Source: Geobacteraceae bacterium | GTDB lineage: Bacteria; Desulfobacterota; Desulfuromonadia; Geobacterales; DSM-12255 | Direction of reading: 5' to 3' | Length of the DNA stretch: 38,102 nucleotides | NCBI GenBank assembly: GCA_013377075.1 | Contig: JACABD010000014.1 | Coordinates: 21,927 to 60,028 of the forward strand | Part shown: positions 16,139 through 24,508 of the stretch, one piece after another | How positions within the stretch are numbered: the first letter of the stretch is position 1 | Layout: the number at the start of each line of letters is the position of its first letter | Made by a program: the position numbers and the translations under genes | The notes under the pieces: generated by a model | What the model was told of the DNA's origin: nothing | What the model saw: the letters and a program-made list of their open reading frames with translations, nothing else | The model's database searches: none

Positions 16139-17680
16139 ATGAATCAGGTAACTAAAATAATGAGTGCTTATCCGGATTTTTCTCCAGAAGCTGAGAAACT
16201 GCCTAAATCGGTATTGTTTGGCCGCTTGGGCACTTACTGCATGGCGAATCTGCTATTCATGGTTCTATTGCTTATTTTCAGGGCGTTCAGCGTTCAAAAT
16301 GGCCATGATCCGCTGCCATATCTTTTTCTGTTATTTGCCCTCTGCAGCTACCCTCTTGTCATGGTAAAGGAGCCTACCGGTCGCTTTTGCCTTCTTGTTA
16401 TTGCCGGGCCGCTAATGTTTCTCTTTTTCGGTTTCAATGATCTGCTGTCATATTTTATGGAGCTGAAGGGCCGGTATTTGAGCCCGGCGGAAGATCTCAT
16501 GACGAGTGCAGAGATGGTGATTCTCTCAGGCATTTCATCGTTGTTTATCGGTTACGCACTGGCCATCTTGGGAATCAAGCAAAAAGGTCGTCCAGCATTC
16601 AGTTCGGACTGGAAAACCTGGCAGATTATTACTATCGGTCTGATATGCACGGTTGTTGGCGTATATGCAACCTGGATAGCTCAAATATCGGTCGATCTGA
16701 ATCAGAAGTTTTTGGTCGAAAGCCAGATAGATGCGGGGTTTATGATTTTAGGACGCATGGTTGAGCCGGTCGGAGCGGTGCTCCTATCGTACGCTTATAT
16801 GAAGAGTAAAAACTTTAAATTGCTCTTGCTCATTCTTGTGATTGCGGCTGTAAAGCTGCCGATAGGCATTATCCTTAATTCAAAAGAGATCGGTATATCG
16901 TTTGCTGCCATCTTTATTATGACCCACTGGATCTACACAGGGAGGATCCCTTATCGCTGGGTGATTATTTTATCGGTAGTTATTGTTGTCTATTTTCCGA
17001 TTTCGTATGCTTACAGGGCTTCACTCGGCGCAAGCAATATGACGGTATCGAAATCTATGGATGATATTGACCAGCTATTTGTTAAGGCCGAGAAGTATAA
17101 GAAAAAGGATGAAACTGCTTCGGGCATCAAAAAGTTCGCTTCGCGAAATGATTACAAATCCATGATTGATCTGATCGTTAACAGAGTCGGCAGAACCGTC
17201 CGTTTTCAGGGGGGCCATACCCTGGCAGAACTCCCCTATGCTTTTGTCCCCAGACTTGTATACCCAGGTAAGCCGGCAGTCAGTACCGGTCAGCTTTTCA
17301 ATCGCGAGTTTCATGTTTCTCTGGATCGAAACTCCTATGTTTCGGCCTCGTTTCTCGGTGAGTTTTATTGGAACTTCGGCTGGGCAGGAACCCTTCTCGG
17401 CATGTTTTGCATGGGATTTTTCTGGGGGGTAATCGGACGGGTGGCAAATATCCGTGATCATGCTTCAGTTGCAAAAATGTTGATTCTGATAAGCGCCATA
17501 TATCTGCTCATAGTGAGATTCGAGACTGGTATCGCACAGCAGACAGTCCAGTTCCTGCGGTCATTGTTAATAATTTATCTACTTGACGTTCTGCTGAGGA
17601 TATTCCGTGGGGGCGGGGCAACTTATGACACACCTGAAGTGCCTGAATCAGCGGAAATGAATCCGACCAAAGCTTCGTGA
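16139..17680 (+). CDS. O-antigen/exopolysaccharide polymerase-like membrane protein (Wzy-like)
   Basis: 513 residues from ATG 16139, preceded by GGGG. The frame is open back to 16046 inside the previous gene, and ATG 16127 is another option. About 12-13 membrane segments (e.g. MANLLFMVLLLIFRAFSV, WIITGR-adjacent helices, SVVIVVYFPISYAY) flank a large periplasmic loop (~310-420) that includes PRLVYPGKPAVSTGQLFN, similar to loops of repeat-unit polymerases. Known Wzy proteins join undecaprenyl-linked repeats in the periplasm. Sequence conservation in this family is low, so the call rests on topology and position between the beta-helix and GT genes. Confidence 0.75.
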   Translation: MNQVTKIMSAYPDFSPEAEKLPKSVLFGRLGTYCMANLLFMVLLLIFRAFSVQNGHDPLPYLFLLFALCSYPLVMVKEPTGRFCLLVIAGPLMFLFFGFNDLLSYFMELKGRYLSPAEDLMTSAEMVILSGISSLFIGYALAILGIKQKGRPAFSSDWKTWQIITIGLICTVVGVYATWIAQISVDLNQKFLVESQIDAGFMILGRMVEPVGAVLLSYAYMKSKNFKLLLLILVIAAVKLPIGIILNSKEIGISFAAIFIMTHWIYTGRIPYRWVIILSVVIVVYFPISYAYRASLGASNMTVSKSMDDIDQLFVKAEKYKKKDETASGIKKFASRNDYKSMIDLIVNRVGRTVRFQGGHTLAELPYAFVPRLVYPGKPAVSTGQLFNREFHVSLDRNSYVSASFLGEFYWNFGWAGTLLGMFCMGFFWGVIGRVANIRDHASVAKMLILISAIYLLIVRFETGIAQQTVQFLRSLLIIYLLDVLLRIFRGGGATYDTPEVPESAEMNPTKAS

Positions 17681-17683
17681 TTT

Positions 17684-18889
17684 ATGAGCTTATACATGTC
17701 TGATCGTATCCGTGTAGCGATAGTTGTTTCGCATCCGATTCAGCACTTTGTCCATCTGTATCGTGCTCTGGCAAAAGTGCCGACAATCGATTTGCTGGTG
17801 ATTTTCGCAGCAGATATAGGAGTCCGGAAATATTTCGATAAGGATATGAATGTAGAAATAGCGTGGGAGACCGATCTGCTTTCCGGATACAATTCGGTGT
17901 TCCTGCCCGAATCATCTTCAATTCAGAGAACCGGATTCTGGACACTGAACAATCCAAGCATTGCAGCAGCTCTTGGAACATTCCGCCCGGACGTGGTGCA
18001 GTTGCACGGTTATGGCCATGTTACGGTATTTCGGGCGCTACTCTGGAGCAAATTATACGGGGTGCCGCTTCTGCTCTGGTCGGACAGCTCGCTTCTTTTT
18101 CAAAGAAGTCTGTTTAAAAGAGTGGCAAAGAAAATAGTCATCACCCTGCTGATGAGTCTTTTCAACGGTGTCCTGACAACAGGCAGCAACAATGCAGCCT
18201 ATTACTTGAACTATGGTGTTCCGCGCCGGAAGCTATTCAGATGCCCATTCACGGTTGACGAAACACATTTTGCCATGGCAAGGGCATCAATCGGCACAAA
18301 ACGGATCAAGATGAGGAGAACTTACGGGGTTCCGGAGAATGCGTTCCTTGTTCTGTTTGTCGGCAAGCTAATGCCCCTGAAGAGACCGCAGGATGTTTTG
18401 CACGCACTGTTGAAAACGACCAGTCGCAGTTCAGAATGGTCGAACCTGACTGTTTTTTTCGCAGGTGACGGCAGACTTAAAGCGGATTTGGAAGAATATT
18501 CAGTAAACAATAACCTTCAGGCCATTTTTGGTGGATTTATCAATGTGAATATTCTCCCGTATATTTACGCCATGGCTGATCTCCTTGTTTTTCCTTCCGA
18601 CAGGGAGGCATATGGTCTGTCCGCCAGGGAGGCTATATGTTTGGGGCTGCCATTGATAGTCAGTGACCAGATCGGGTGCATCGGAGCTGATGATGCTGCC
18701 CGACCGCAGGAAAACGCCATTGTTTATCCTGCTGGGGATGTGGATGCCCTGTCAGAGGCTATTGAACTGTTAGCAATAGATGCAGGTCTGCTCCGGAGTA
18801 TGGGAGCTGCATCACTGCGCATCGCTGAGGAGCTGAATGTGGATTCGAGTGTTAACGGTTTTCTTGATGCAGTCAGGACGGTGGTATGA
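17684..18889 (+). CDS. glycosyltransferase family 4 protein
   Basis: 401 residues. The N-terminus RVAIVVSHPIQHFVHLYRAL resembles GT4 enzymes that open with a HPIQ motif. The C-terminal half contains LVLFVGKLMPLKRPQDVL, FFAGDGRLKADLEEY and an EX7E motif EAYGLSARE, then a GLPLIVSDQIGC loop. Predicted retaining transferase acting on the lipid-linked repeat at the cytoplasmic face. ATG 17684 and ATG 17696 are both possible and the ribosome site is weak. It begins 3 nt after the polymerase stop and ends in an ATGA overlap with the next gene. Confidence 0.85.
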   Translation: MSLYMSDRIRVAIVVSHPIQHFVHLYRALAKVPTIDLLVIFAADIGVRKYFDKDMNVEIAWETDLLSGYNSVFLPESSSIQRTGFWTLNNPSIAAALGTFRPDVVQLHGYGHVTVFRALLWSKLYGVPLLLWSDSSLLFQRSLFKRVAKKIVITLLMSLFNGVLTTGSNNAAYYLNYGVPRRKLFRCPFTVDETHFAMARASIGTKRIKMRRTYGVPENAFLVLFVGKLMPLKRPQDVLHALLKTTSRSSEWSNLTVFFAGDGRLKADLEEYSVNNNLQAIFGGFINVNILPYIYAMADLLVFPSDREAYGLSAREAICLGLPLIVSDQIGCIGADDAARPQENAIVYPAGDVDALSEAIELLAIDAGLLRSMGAASLRIAEELNVDSSVNGFLDAVRTVV

Positions 18890-19947
18890 CAAAAGGCAAA
18901 GCAACATCCCCGCCATGCATTGTAGTCTGCGGTAACTACAATTATGTCTCAACTACTTTGGGGCTGGCAAACGGATTCAAGTCGATCGGCTGGGAGGTGC
19001 ATAGGGTTGATCTGGGGAGCTTTTCGCCGAAATCCCGTTCTTTGACCGACAGGATTGTTGGCCGTTTGTTCCAGAATGTTATGATCAGGAAATATAACAG
19101 GGCTATTCTGGAGTGCGTCCTGACCCTAAAACCGGCCGCTTTTCTCATGATCAAAGGGACAAATGTTTCGCAGGAAACGATAGATGAAATTCGCAGGGCA
19201 GGTACGCTTGTCATTAACTACTACCCGGATCTGCATTTCAGCTACAAGGGGGTAGATGAAGCAGAATTTGCAAGCTGTGACCGCTTCTACACCACAAAAT
19301 CCTTTCAGGTAGATTATCTGGAGAAACTGATTGGAACCGGCCGGGTGGAGTTCCTGAACCATGGCTATCTGCCCGGTTTTCACGCCCCTCCGGAGATCCT
19401 TGAGAGTGGTGGAAAGCACTCTGTGGACATTCTTTATATCGGTAATCATTCCGAGGAGAAGGAGTCATGGCTGCTGTCGATCAAACAGAGCTTTCCTGAT
19501 GCGATACTGAAGATTTACGGGAACCGTTGGCAAAATGTCAAATCAAAAAATATTCTTGGGGCATCAATAGGCGAAGGGCCTTTGTATGGTGCCGATTATG
19601 CTGCTGCAATAAATAGCGCTAAAATCAATCTCGGGATACATATGGGGAGGCATGAAGAGTCCGGATGGAGTGATCTGGTGTCGACCAGAACGTTCGAGAT
19701 CCCAGCCTGTAAAGGATTCATGCTTCATATTGATAACGATGACGTAAGGCAACTCTTTACACCGGGAGTCGAAATTGACGTATTCAGAAATATGGACGAG
19801 TTGAAAAACAAAATCGACTTTTATCTGTCCCGTGACGAAATGCGCCATGAAATGCTGGAAAGGGCTTATGAGCGCTGTGTACCTGCTTACAGCTACGATG
19901 CGAGAGCACGAGTAATTGCTGACTGGATTCTGTCACAGCAAAATTGA
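18886..19947 (+). CDS. CgeB-like glycosyltransferase
   Basis: 353 residues. The order of motifs matches the CgeB/Glyco_trans_1_2 type: an N-terminal half with FLMIKGTNVSQETI and INYYPDLHFS, SVDILYIGNHSEEKESWL in the middle, and a C-terminal block of AAINSAKINLGIHMGRHEESG, TRTFEIPACKGFML and LFTPGVEI. The family is known from spore and cell-surface glycosylation; donor and acceptor are unknown. The start overlaps the previous stop (ATGA), so translation is coupled. After its stop a 47-bp gap begins, the first real spacing in the operon since 12056. Confidence 0.82.
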   Translation: MTKGKATSPPCIVVCGNYNYVSTTLGLANGFKSIGWEVHRVDLGSFSPKSRSLTDRIVGRLFQNVMIRKYNRAILECVLTLKPAAFLMIKGTNVSQETIDEIRRAGTLVINYYPDLHFSYKGVDEAEFASCDRFYTTKSFQVDYLEKLIGTGRVEFLNHGYLPGFHAPPEILESGGKHSVDILYIGNHSEEKESWLLSIKQSFPDAILKIYGNRWQNVKSKNILGASIGEGPLYGADYAAAINSAKINLGIHMGRHEESGWSDLVSTRTFEIPACKGFMLHIDNDDVRQLFTPGVEIDVFRNMDELKNKIDFYLSRDEMRHEMLERAYERCVPAYSYDARARVIADWILSQQN

Positions 19948-19994
19948 CTCTGAAAGATTTTACCAACTAACCCAGGATCAAACAGGGGCCAACC

Positions 19995-20804
19995 ATGAAT
20001 GCGCTTAGAAAAATTCGTAATAATCTCTTTTCAGCACATGCAGTTTCTGTACTTACTCCGGTGCAATACTCAAAGTATCTTCTGAAATTTGTAGAAAATA
20101 TCCCGGAGATTTTTAGTATCGGTGATCTGCGCCCATTGGACAAGGCCATGGGGGCAAGTGTAAAGCAGTTTCATTACCGTGGTTCAACATTTAATTTTGA
20201 TTGTAATTATTGCGATGAACTGCTCAGAGAGAACTCATTCAGCTTTGGTATTGCACGGGAGATTTATATAAGGGATTGCTATTTCAAATGGCTCCCGCCT
20301 TCTGTTTACGATAATGCAAAAACCGTAATTGATCTTGGGGCAAATCGTGGTGCATTTTCGGCACTAATGACCACTAGAGCCAGGTTTATTCTCAGTGTGG
20401 AGTGTCAGGAAAAGTACCTTCCAGCAATTAAACATAATATGAGTGCTAATGATTTTACTAAGTATGCTGTCGAAGCTGCATTTGTTGGAACAGGGGGGGC
20501 GGTCAGTGAGTCAGGCTCACCCAGTCTTACTTTGGACGAGCTGTTTCAGAGGCACAATATCGAAACAGTAGATATGATGAAACTCGATATTGAAGGGAGT
20601 GAGTTTGCACTCTTTGCATCTCCGGACTGGCTCCAACGTGTAAATGCGCTCTCAATGGAGGTGCACCCATCCCATGGTAATCCTGGTGATATTTTAATGA
20701 CCCTAGCCCAAAATGGCTTTTCATACGAGATAGCAGATGAAAATTTGCAGCAGCTTAGCAGACCTGATCGTGCAAGCTTTATTTATGCCTGGAAAACTGC
20801 CTGA
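19995..20804 (+). CDS. FkbM family methyltransferase
   Basis: 269 residues. The SAM-binding motif I is VIDLGANRGAF (111-121), followed by ILSVECQEKYLPAIKHN and the FkbM hallmark DMMKLDIEGSEFAL, then ALSMEVHPSHG. Known members O-methylate hydroxyls of sugars or polyketides. Here methylation of a sugar in the repeat unit is likely (inference). The start has CAGGGG about 7 nt upstream. Unlike the tightly packed genes around it, it has 47 bp before and 58 bp after, and its coding sequence is visibly AT-richer, which suggests separate acquisition. The N-terminal ~100 residues are not recognised. Confidence 0.87.
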   Translation: MNALRKIRNNLFSAHAVSVLTPVQYSKYLLKFVENIPEIFSIGDLRPLDKAMGASVKQFHYRGSTFNFDCNYCDELLRENSFSFGIAREIYIRDCYFKWLPPSVYDNAKTVIDLGANRGAFSALMTTRARFILSVECQEKYLPAIKHNMSANDFTKYAVEAAFVGTGGAVSESGSPSLTLDELFQRHNIETVDMMKLDIEGSEFALFASPDWLQRVNALSMEVHPSHGNPGDILMTLAQNGFSYEIADENLQQLSRPDRASFIYAWKTA

Positions 20805-20862
20805 TCGTTTGCCCGGCCAGCGCTCTTGAGTGCCATAATCAGAATAGTCGCTAGAGGACAAT

Positions 20863-22011
20863 ATGAACGTATTTCTAACCATCGCCGGGATTGAGCCGGA
20901 AGCGGGGGGGCCGTCCCGCTCTGTGCCATGCCTTGCCCATCATCTCGCGCTTATGGGTGCGGAAGTGCGCTTGAAGTCCATAGGTAACGATGCGGTCTGT
21001 AAAGATAACCTCTCTTATGGCCTTGATCTCTATATGTTCGACCGGTCATTCATGGGCAGGATGAATGCTATCGACAGAATGGTGAGGGATCTCACCGCAG
21101 AAGTTTGCGAACAGGCCGGGAGGTCAGTCGTCCACGACCAGGGGATCTGGTTGATGAACAATCATGCGGCTGTTGCCGCGGCCAGAAAAAGCGGGACCCC
21201 TTTGATTATAAGCCCCAGGGGCATGCTTGAGCCCTGGTCAATGAACAATAACGCTCTCAAAAAAAAGGTTGCCTGGCAGCTATATCAGCGGTGCGATCTG
21301 GAATCCTCAAGCCTGATCCATGTAACATCGCAACAGGAAGCAGACAATGTACAAAAATTGTGTCGCAAGCCGGTGGCAATCATTCCTAACGGAGTAGATG
21401 TCCCTGTGTGGCGGGAGCGAGATTCGTCCAGCAGTGGCAGGAAAACCATACTGTTTCTTTCGCGGATTCATCCGAAAAAAGGTCTGCTCAATCTTGTAAG
21501 CGCCTGGCAGAAGATAAAAAAAACCGGCTGGAAGATTGTAATTGCCGGTCCGGATGAGTCAAATCATCGGCAGGAAGTCGAAGAGGCCATCCGGGAGGCT
21601 GAACTCCAGGAATATTTCGAATTTACCGGCCCGGTCGACGATGTTGCAAAATGGGATCTGTATTTTCAATCCGATCTGTTTGTGTTGCCGACCTATTCCG
21701 AGAATTTCGGTATTGTTGTGGCTGAAGCCCTTGCCTGTGGCGTGCCGGTAATAACGACTACCGGCACTCCCTGGAAGAGTCTGCACACGCACAAATGTGG
21801 TTGGTGGGTTGATGTCGGTGTGCAATCGCTTGCAGACGCATTGGCCAGTGCTCTGGCCTGTCCGGATTCAGAGCGGCGTGACATGGGAGTGCGGGGCAGG
21901 GAAATGGTTGAGAGCTCATACGGGTGGAGCAAAATTGCCGGTGAAATGCTGTCGGCGTATGAATGGGTTTTACATGGTGGCTCTCCTCCACCATGTGTGA
22001 GAATTTACTGA
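20863..22011 (+). CDS. glycosyltransferase family 4 protein
   Basis: 382 residues. The N-terminal domain has EPEAGGPSRSVPCLAHHLA (the GG-P-S loop of WcaI/WfgS-like GT4 enzymes) and SPRGMLEPWSM. The C-terminal domain has TILFLSRIHPKKGLLNLV, WKIVIAGPDE, FEFTGPVDD and the EX7E motif ENFGIVVAE, followed by ALACGVPVITTTGTPW. The likely role is sugar addition to the repeat unit. AGAGGA 4 nt before the ATG supports the start. The stop overlaps the start of the acetyltransferase gene by one base (TGATG). Confidence 0.88.
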   Translation: MNVFLTIAGIEPEAGGPSRSVPCLAHHLALMGAEVRLKSIGNDAVCKDNLSYGLDLYMFDRSFMGRMNAIDRMVRDLTAEVCEQAGRSVVHDQGIWLMNNHAAVAAARKSGTPLIISPRGMLEPWSMNNNALKKKVAWQLYQRCDLESSSLIHVTSQQEADNVQKLCRKPVAIIPNGVDVPVWRERDSSSSGRKTILFLSRIHPKKGLLNLVSAWQKIKKTGWKIVIAGPDESNHRQEVEEAIREAELQEYFEFTGPVDDVAKWDLYFQSDLFVLPTYSENFGIVVAEALACGVPVITTTGTPWKSLHTHKCGWWVDVGVQSLADALASALACPDSERRDMGVRGREMVESSYGWSKIAGEMLSAYEWVLHGGSPPPCVRIY

Positions 22012-22577
22012 TGGAATCAGGCAAACTGGACATTTCGGGAAACCGGCAGGCGGCAAAATATTCAAATAGAGAACAGATTCTCCGTGTCTTATGGGGTTTC
22101 GCAAAGCCACTGTTCCATTTCAGCCCAAGAATTTTTTTCACTTGGAGATCGTTTCTGTTGCGACTTTTTGGCGCCAGGGTTGGAAGGTCAGTTCATATCT
22201 ATAACTCTGCTACTGTGTATATGCCCTGGAACTTGGAAATAGGTGACTGGTCAAGTGTCGGAGAGCATGCATATATTTACAATCTCGGGAAAATTTCGAT
22301 TGGTTCAAGGACAACAATCTCGCAGCGCGCACATCTTTGCGCCGGCACCCATGATTATACCAGCCCAGAGTTGCCTTTGCTGAAACCGCATATAGTCATT
22401 GGTAATCAGGCATGGATCTGTGCGGATGCTTTCGTCGGGCCTGGTGTTACTATTGGTGAAGGTGCAATTATCGCAGCCCGGGCAGTTGCGGTGAAAAATG
22501 TTCCCCCCTGGGCGATTGTCGCAGGGAATCCAGCCCAATTTATAAAGATGAGAGTGCTGAAAACCGGTCAGGCCTGA
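22011..22577 (+). CDS. WcaF-like acetyltransferase (left-handed beta-helix)
   Basis: 188 residues from ATG 22011, chosen because it forms a TGATG junction with the upstream stop; the frame is open to 21963 but that lies inside the GT gene. An N-terminal basic helix region (RVLWGFAKPLFHFSPRIF, FLLRLFGARVG) precedes hexapeptide turns (VHIYNSATVYMPWNLEIGDW, ISIGSRTTISQRAHL, VIGNQAWICADAFVGPGVTIGEGAII, VAGNPAQFIKMR). AGTHDYTSPELPL supplies His114, the probable catalytic base. Known relatives O-acetylate colanic-acid type repeat units with acetyl-CoA. It closes the first block of the operon; a 206-bp gap follows. Confidence 0.87.
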   Translation: MESGKLDISGNRQAAKYSNREQILRVLWGFAKPLFHFSPRIFFTWRSFLLRLFGARVGRSVHIYNSATVYMPWNLEIGDWSSVGEHAYIYNLGKISIGSRTTISQRAHLCAGTHDYTSPELPLLKPHIVIGNQAWICADAFVGPGVTIGEGAIIAARAVAVKNVPPWAIVAGNPAQFIKMRVLKTGQA

Positions 22578-22783
22578 CCATTCCACTACCACTGCTAAAC
22601 CCTCTTGAATAATTCCTGAATAGTCCAGCAAATATTAACGTGTCTGCCTTAAAGATGTAACATTCATCGTGTATTTCAATTGATAAGAGGATGCATCTTT
22701 CCGCAAAGAGATGCTGATACCTGCCTTTTACTGCCATCTTTGAATCATTTAGTTGTCATGGAATCATCTAACAACAGGAAAGA
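22578..22783. other. intergenic gap, no gene or terminator seen
   Basis: These 206 bp contain no supported ORF and no T-tailed hairpin. A 7-bp inverted pair AAAGATG / CATCTTT lies around 22651-22700. It may hold a promoter for the second block, but no convincing -35/-10 pair was found. Confidence 0.35.
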
Positions 22784-23617
22784 ATGATGAATGTTTCGGT
22801 ATTAATTCTGACCTTGAACGAAGAGATGAACCTCCCTCGCTGTCTTGCCTCACTGAAATGGTGTGACGACATTGTTGTTCTTGACTCGCAAAGTACTGAC
22901 CAAACAGCAGTTATCGCCAGAGAACATGGTGCCCGTGTAGTTGAACGTCAGTTTGACAACTATGCGAATCAGCGAAATTTCGGGCTTGAAAAGATTGCCT
23001 ACGCTCATCCCTGGCTTTTATTTGTGGATGCCGATGAAGTCGTGACCCCTGAGCTGGCAGCGGAGATTGAAGAGGTGCTTGGCAATGCGGATTCAGGGAT
23101 ATGCATGTATCGCATTCGCCGGAAAGATTATCTGCTGGGGCAGTGGATCAGGCGTAGTAGCGGCTACCCGACCTGGTTCGGGCGACTGGTGAGAATAGGT
23201 CGTGTCCGGGTGGAAAGGGAGATCAACGAGGAGTATGTCACGGATGGCAGTGTGCAGTTGTTGAAGGAACATCTGCTCCACTATCCGTTTAACAAGGGAT
23301 TTCACGCCTGGTTCGAAAAGCATAACAGATATTCAAGTATGGAAAGTGAATGTTTGGCGAAAAGAGATCTCGAAACGATTTCAATAATGGAGTTGTTGAG
23401 CTCAGATCCTGTCCGCAGCAGAAAGGTTCTAAAGTCGATTGTATATCGGATGCCGGGACGTCCGTTTTTGATGTTCTGTGGGCTATATCTGATTCGCGGC
23501 GGTTTTCTTGACGGCAGGGCAGGGTTGATGTTTTGCCTTCTGCGGTCATTTTACGAGTTAATGATTAATTGCAAAGCGCTCGAGGCAGAGCTGAGAAAAC
23601 AGTTTCTGCCCGTTTGA
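22784..23617 (+). CDS. glycosyltransferase family 2 protein (WaaE/KdtX-like)
   Basis: 277 residues. A GT-A fold opens VSVLILTLNEEMNLPRCLAS, followed by DDIVVLDSQSTDQT, RNFGLEKIAYAHPWLLFVDADEVV (the DxD-type donor site) and LLHYPFNKGFHAWFEKHNRYS. This set is typical of the LPS beta-glucosyltransferase/WaaE group. The C-terminus (FLMFCGLYLIRGGFLDG) is typical of a membrane-associating tail. It is predicted to add a sugar to the lipid-linked repeat. AGGAAAG lies just before the double ATG at 22784. The frame of the next GT2 overlaps its 3' end, but that gene's true start is 21 nt after this stop. Confidence 0.87.
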   Translation: MMNVSVLILTLNEEMNLPRCLASLKWCDDIVVLDSQSTDQTAVIAREHGARVVERQFDNYANQRNFGLEKIAYAHPWLLFVDADEVVTPELAAEIEEVLGNADSGICMYRIRRKDYLLGQWIRRSSGYPTWFGRLVRIGRVRVEREINEEYVTDGSVQLLKEHLLHYPFNKGFHAWFEKHNRYSSMESECLAKRDLETISIMELLSSDPVRSRKVLKSIVYRMPGRPFLMFCGLYLIRGGFLDGRAGLMFCLLRSFYELMINCKALEAELRKQFLPV

Positions 23618-23637
23618 GCCGGGGGGTATCGAGTCAA

Positions 23638-24390
23638 ATGGCAAATTCAATCTCTCTCATTACAGCAACCTTCAACAGCGCCACGACTCTGCGGCTGTGC
23701 CTGAGCAGTGTCAGTTCACAGCGGGTCGTTCCGGAGCACATCATCATTGATGGTGCTTCAACCGATGAAACAGTCGGAATCGCCAGGTCCTTCCCCCATG
23801 TTTCAACTATCATTTCCGAACCTGATAATGGCATTTACGATGCCATGAACAAGGGGATTGCCACGTCCAGCGGCGATATTATCGGCATCCTGAATTCTGA
23901 TGACTTCTATGCAAATCCGGACGTTCTGGCATCAGTTGCCCGGATTTTTGAGAATAAATCCATTGATTCCTGCTATGGCGATCTGGCTTATGTCGATTCA
24001 GTTGATACCGGCAGGATAACCCGTTACTGGAAATCTGGCCCATTTAATTATCGAAACTTTTTTTGGGGCTGGATGCCACCACACCCTACATTTTTTGTGC
24101 GGAGATCAGTTTATGAAAAGCATGGCATGTTCAAACTGAATTTCGGTTCAGCTTCGGATTATGAATTGATGCTACGGCTCCTGGTTAAACACAGAATCAC
24201 ATCAACTTACATTCCTGAGACCATGGTTAGGATGCGTGCAGGTGGTGTGAGTAATTTCTCCATAATAAACAGGCTGAAAGCAAATCGAATGGATCGTAGT
24301 GCCTGGCAGGAAAACGGGTTGCGACCTTACCCCTGGACTACCTATCTTAAGCCGGTCTCCAAGATCAGCCAGTTTATTATGAAAGGGTAA
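23638..24390 (+). CDS. glycosyltransferase family 2 protein
   Basis: 250 residues. ATG 23638 is chosen because the GT-A core begins right after it (SISLITATFNSATTLRLCLS); the frame is open back to 23569 inside the previous gene. HIIIDGASTDETV, EPDNGIYDAMNKGI and ILNSDDFYANPDV are donor-site motifs, PHPTFFVRRSVYEKHG and SASDYELMLRLL the acceptor-side motifs of the WcaA/PGL-like GT2 group. Predicted cytoplasmic transferase for the repeat unit. The upstream G-run (GGGGGG) may act as ribosome site. Confidence 0.86.
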   Translation: MANSISLITATFNSATTLRLCLSSVSSQRVVPEHIIIDGASTDETVGIARSFPHVSTIISEPDNGIYDAMNKGIATSSGDIIGILNSDDFYANPDVLASVARIFENKSIDSCYGDLAYVDSVDTGRITRYWKSGPFNYRNFFWGWMPPHPTFFVRRSVYEKHGMFKLNFGSASDYELMLRLLVKHRITSTYIPETMVRMRAGGVSNFSIINRLKANRMDRSAWQENGLRPYPWTTYLKPVSKISQFIMKG

Positions 24391-24436
24391 GTGAACAATA
24401 ACAGATGCAGCATTGCAATCGTAAAGGACTGAATTT

Positions 24437-24508
24437 ATGAGCCTCGTACTGATGGCAGAACAGTTTTTTTGTCAAGTGTTAATGTTGCAATTCGCAAAGG
24501 ATTTTTGA
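24437..24508 (+). CDS. possible 23-residue leader ORF coupled to the exosortase gene
   Basis: ATG at 24437 with AAAGGA about 8 nt upstream encodes MSLVLMAEQFFCQVLMLQFA and three more residues, then TGA at 24506-24508. The TGA shares its A with the ATG of the exosortase gene (TGATG), the arrangement used for translational coupling. No family is recognised. It could be a leader peptide that tunes exosortase translation, or chance. Confidence 0.35.
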   Translation: MSLVLMAEQFFCQVLMLQFAKDF

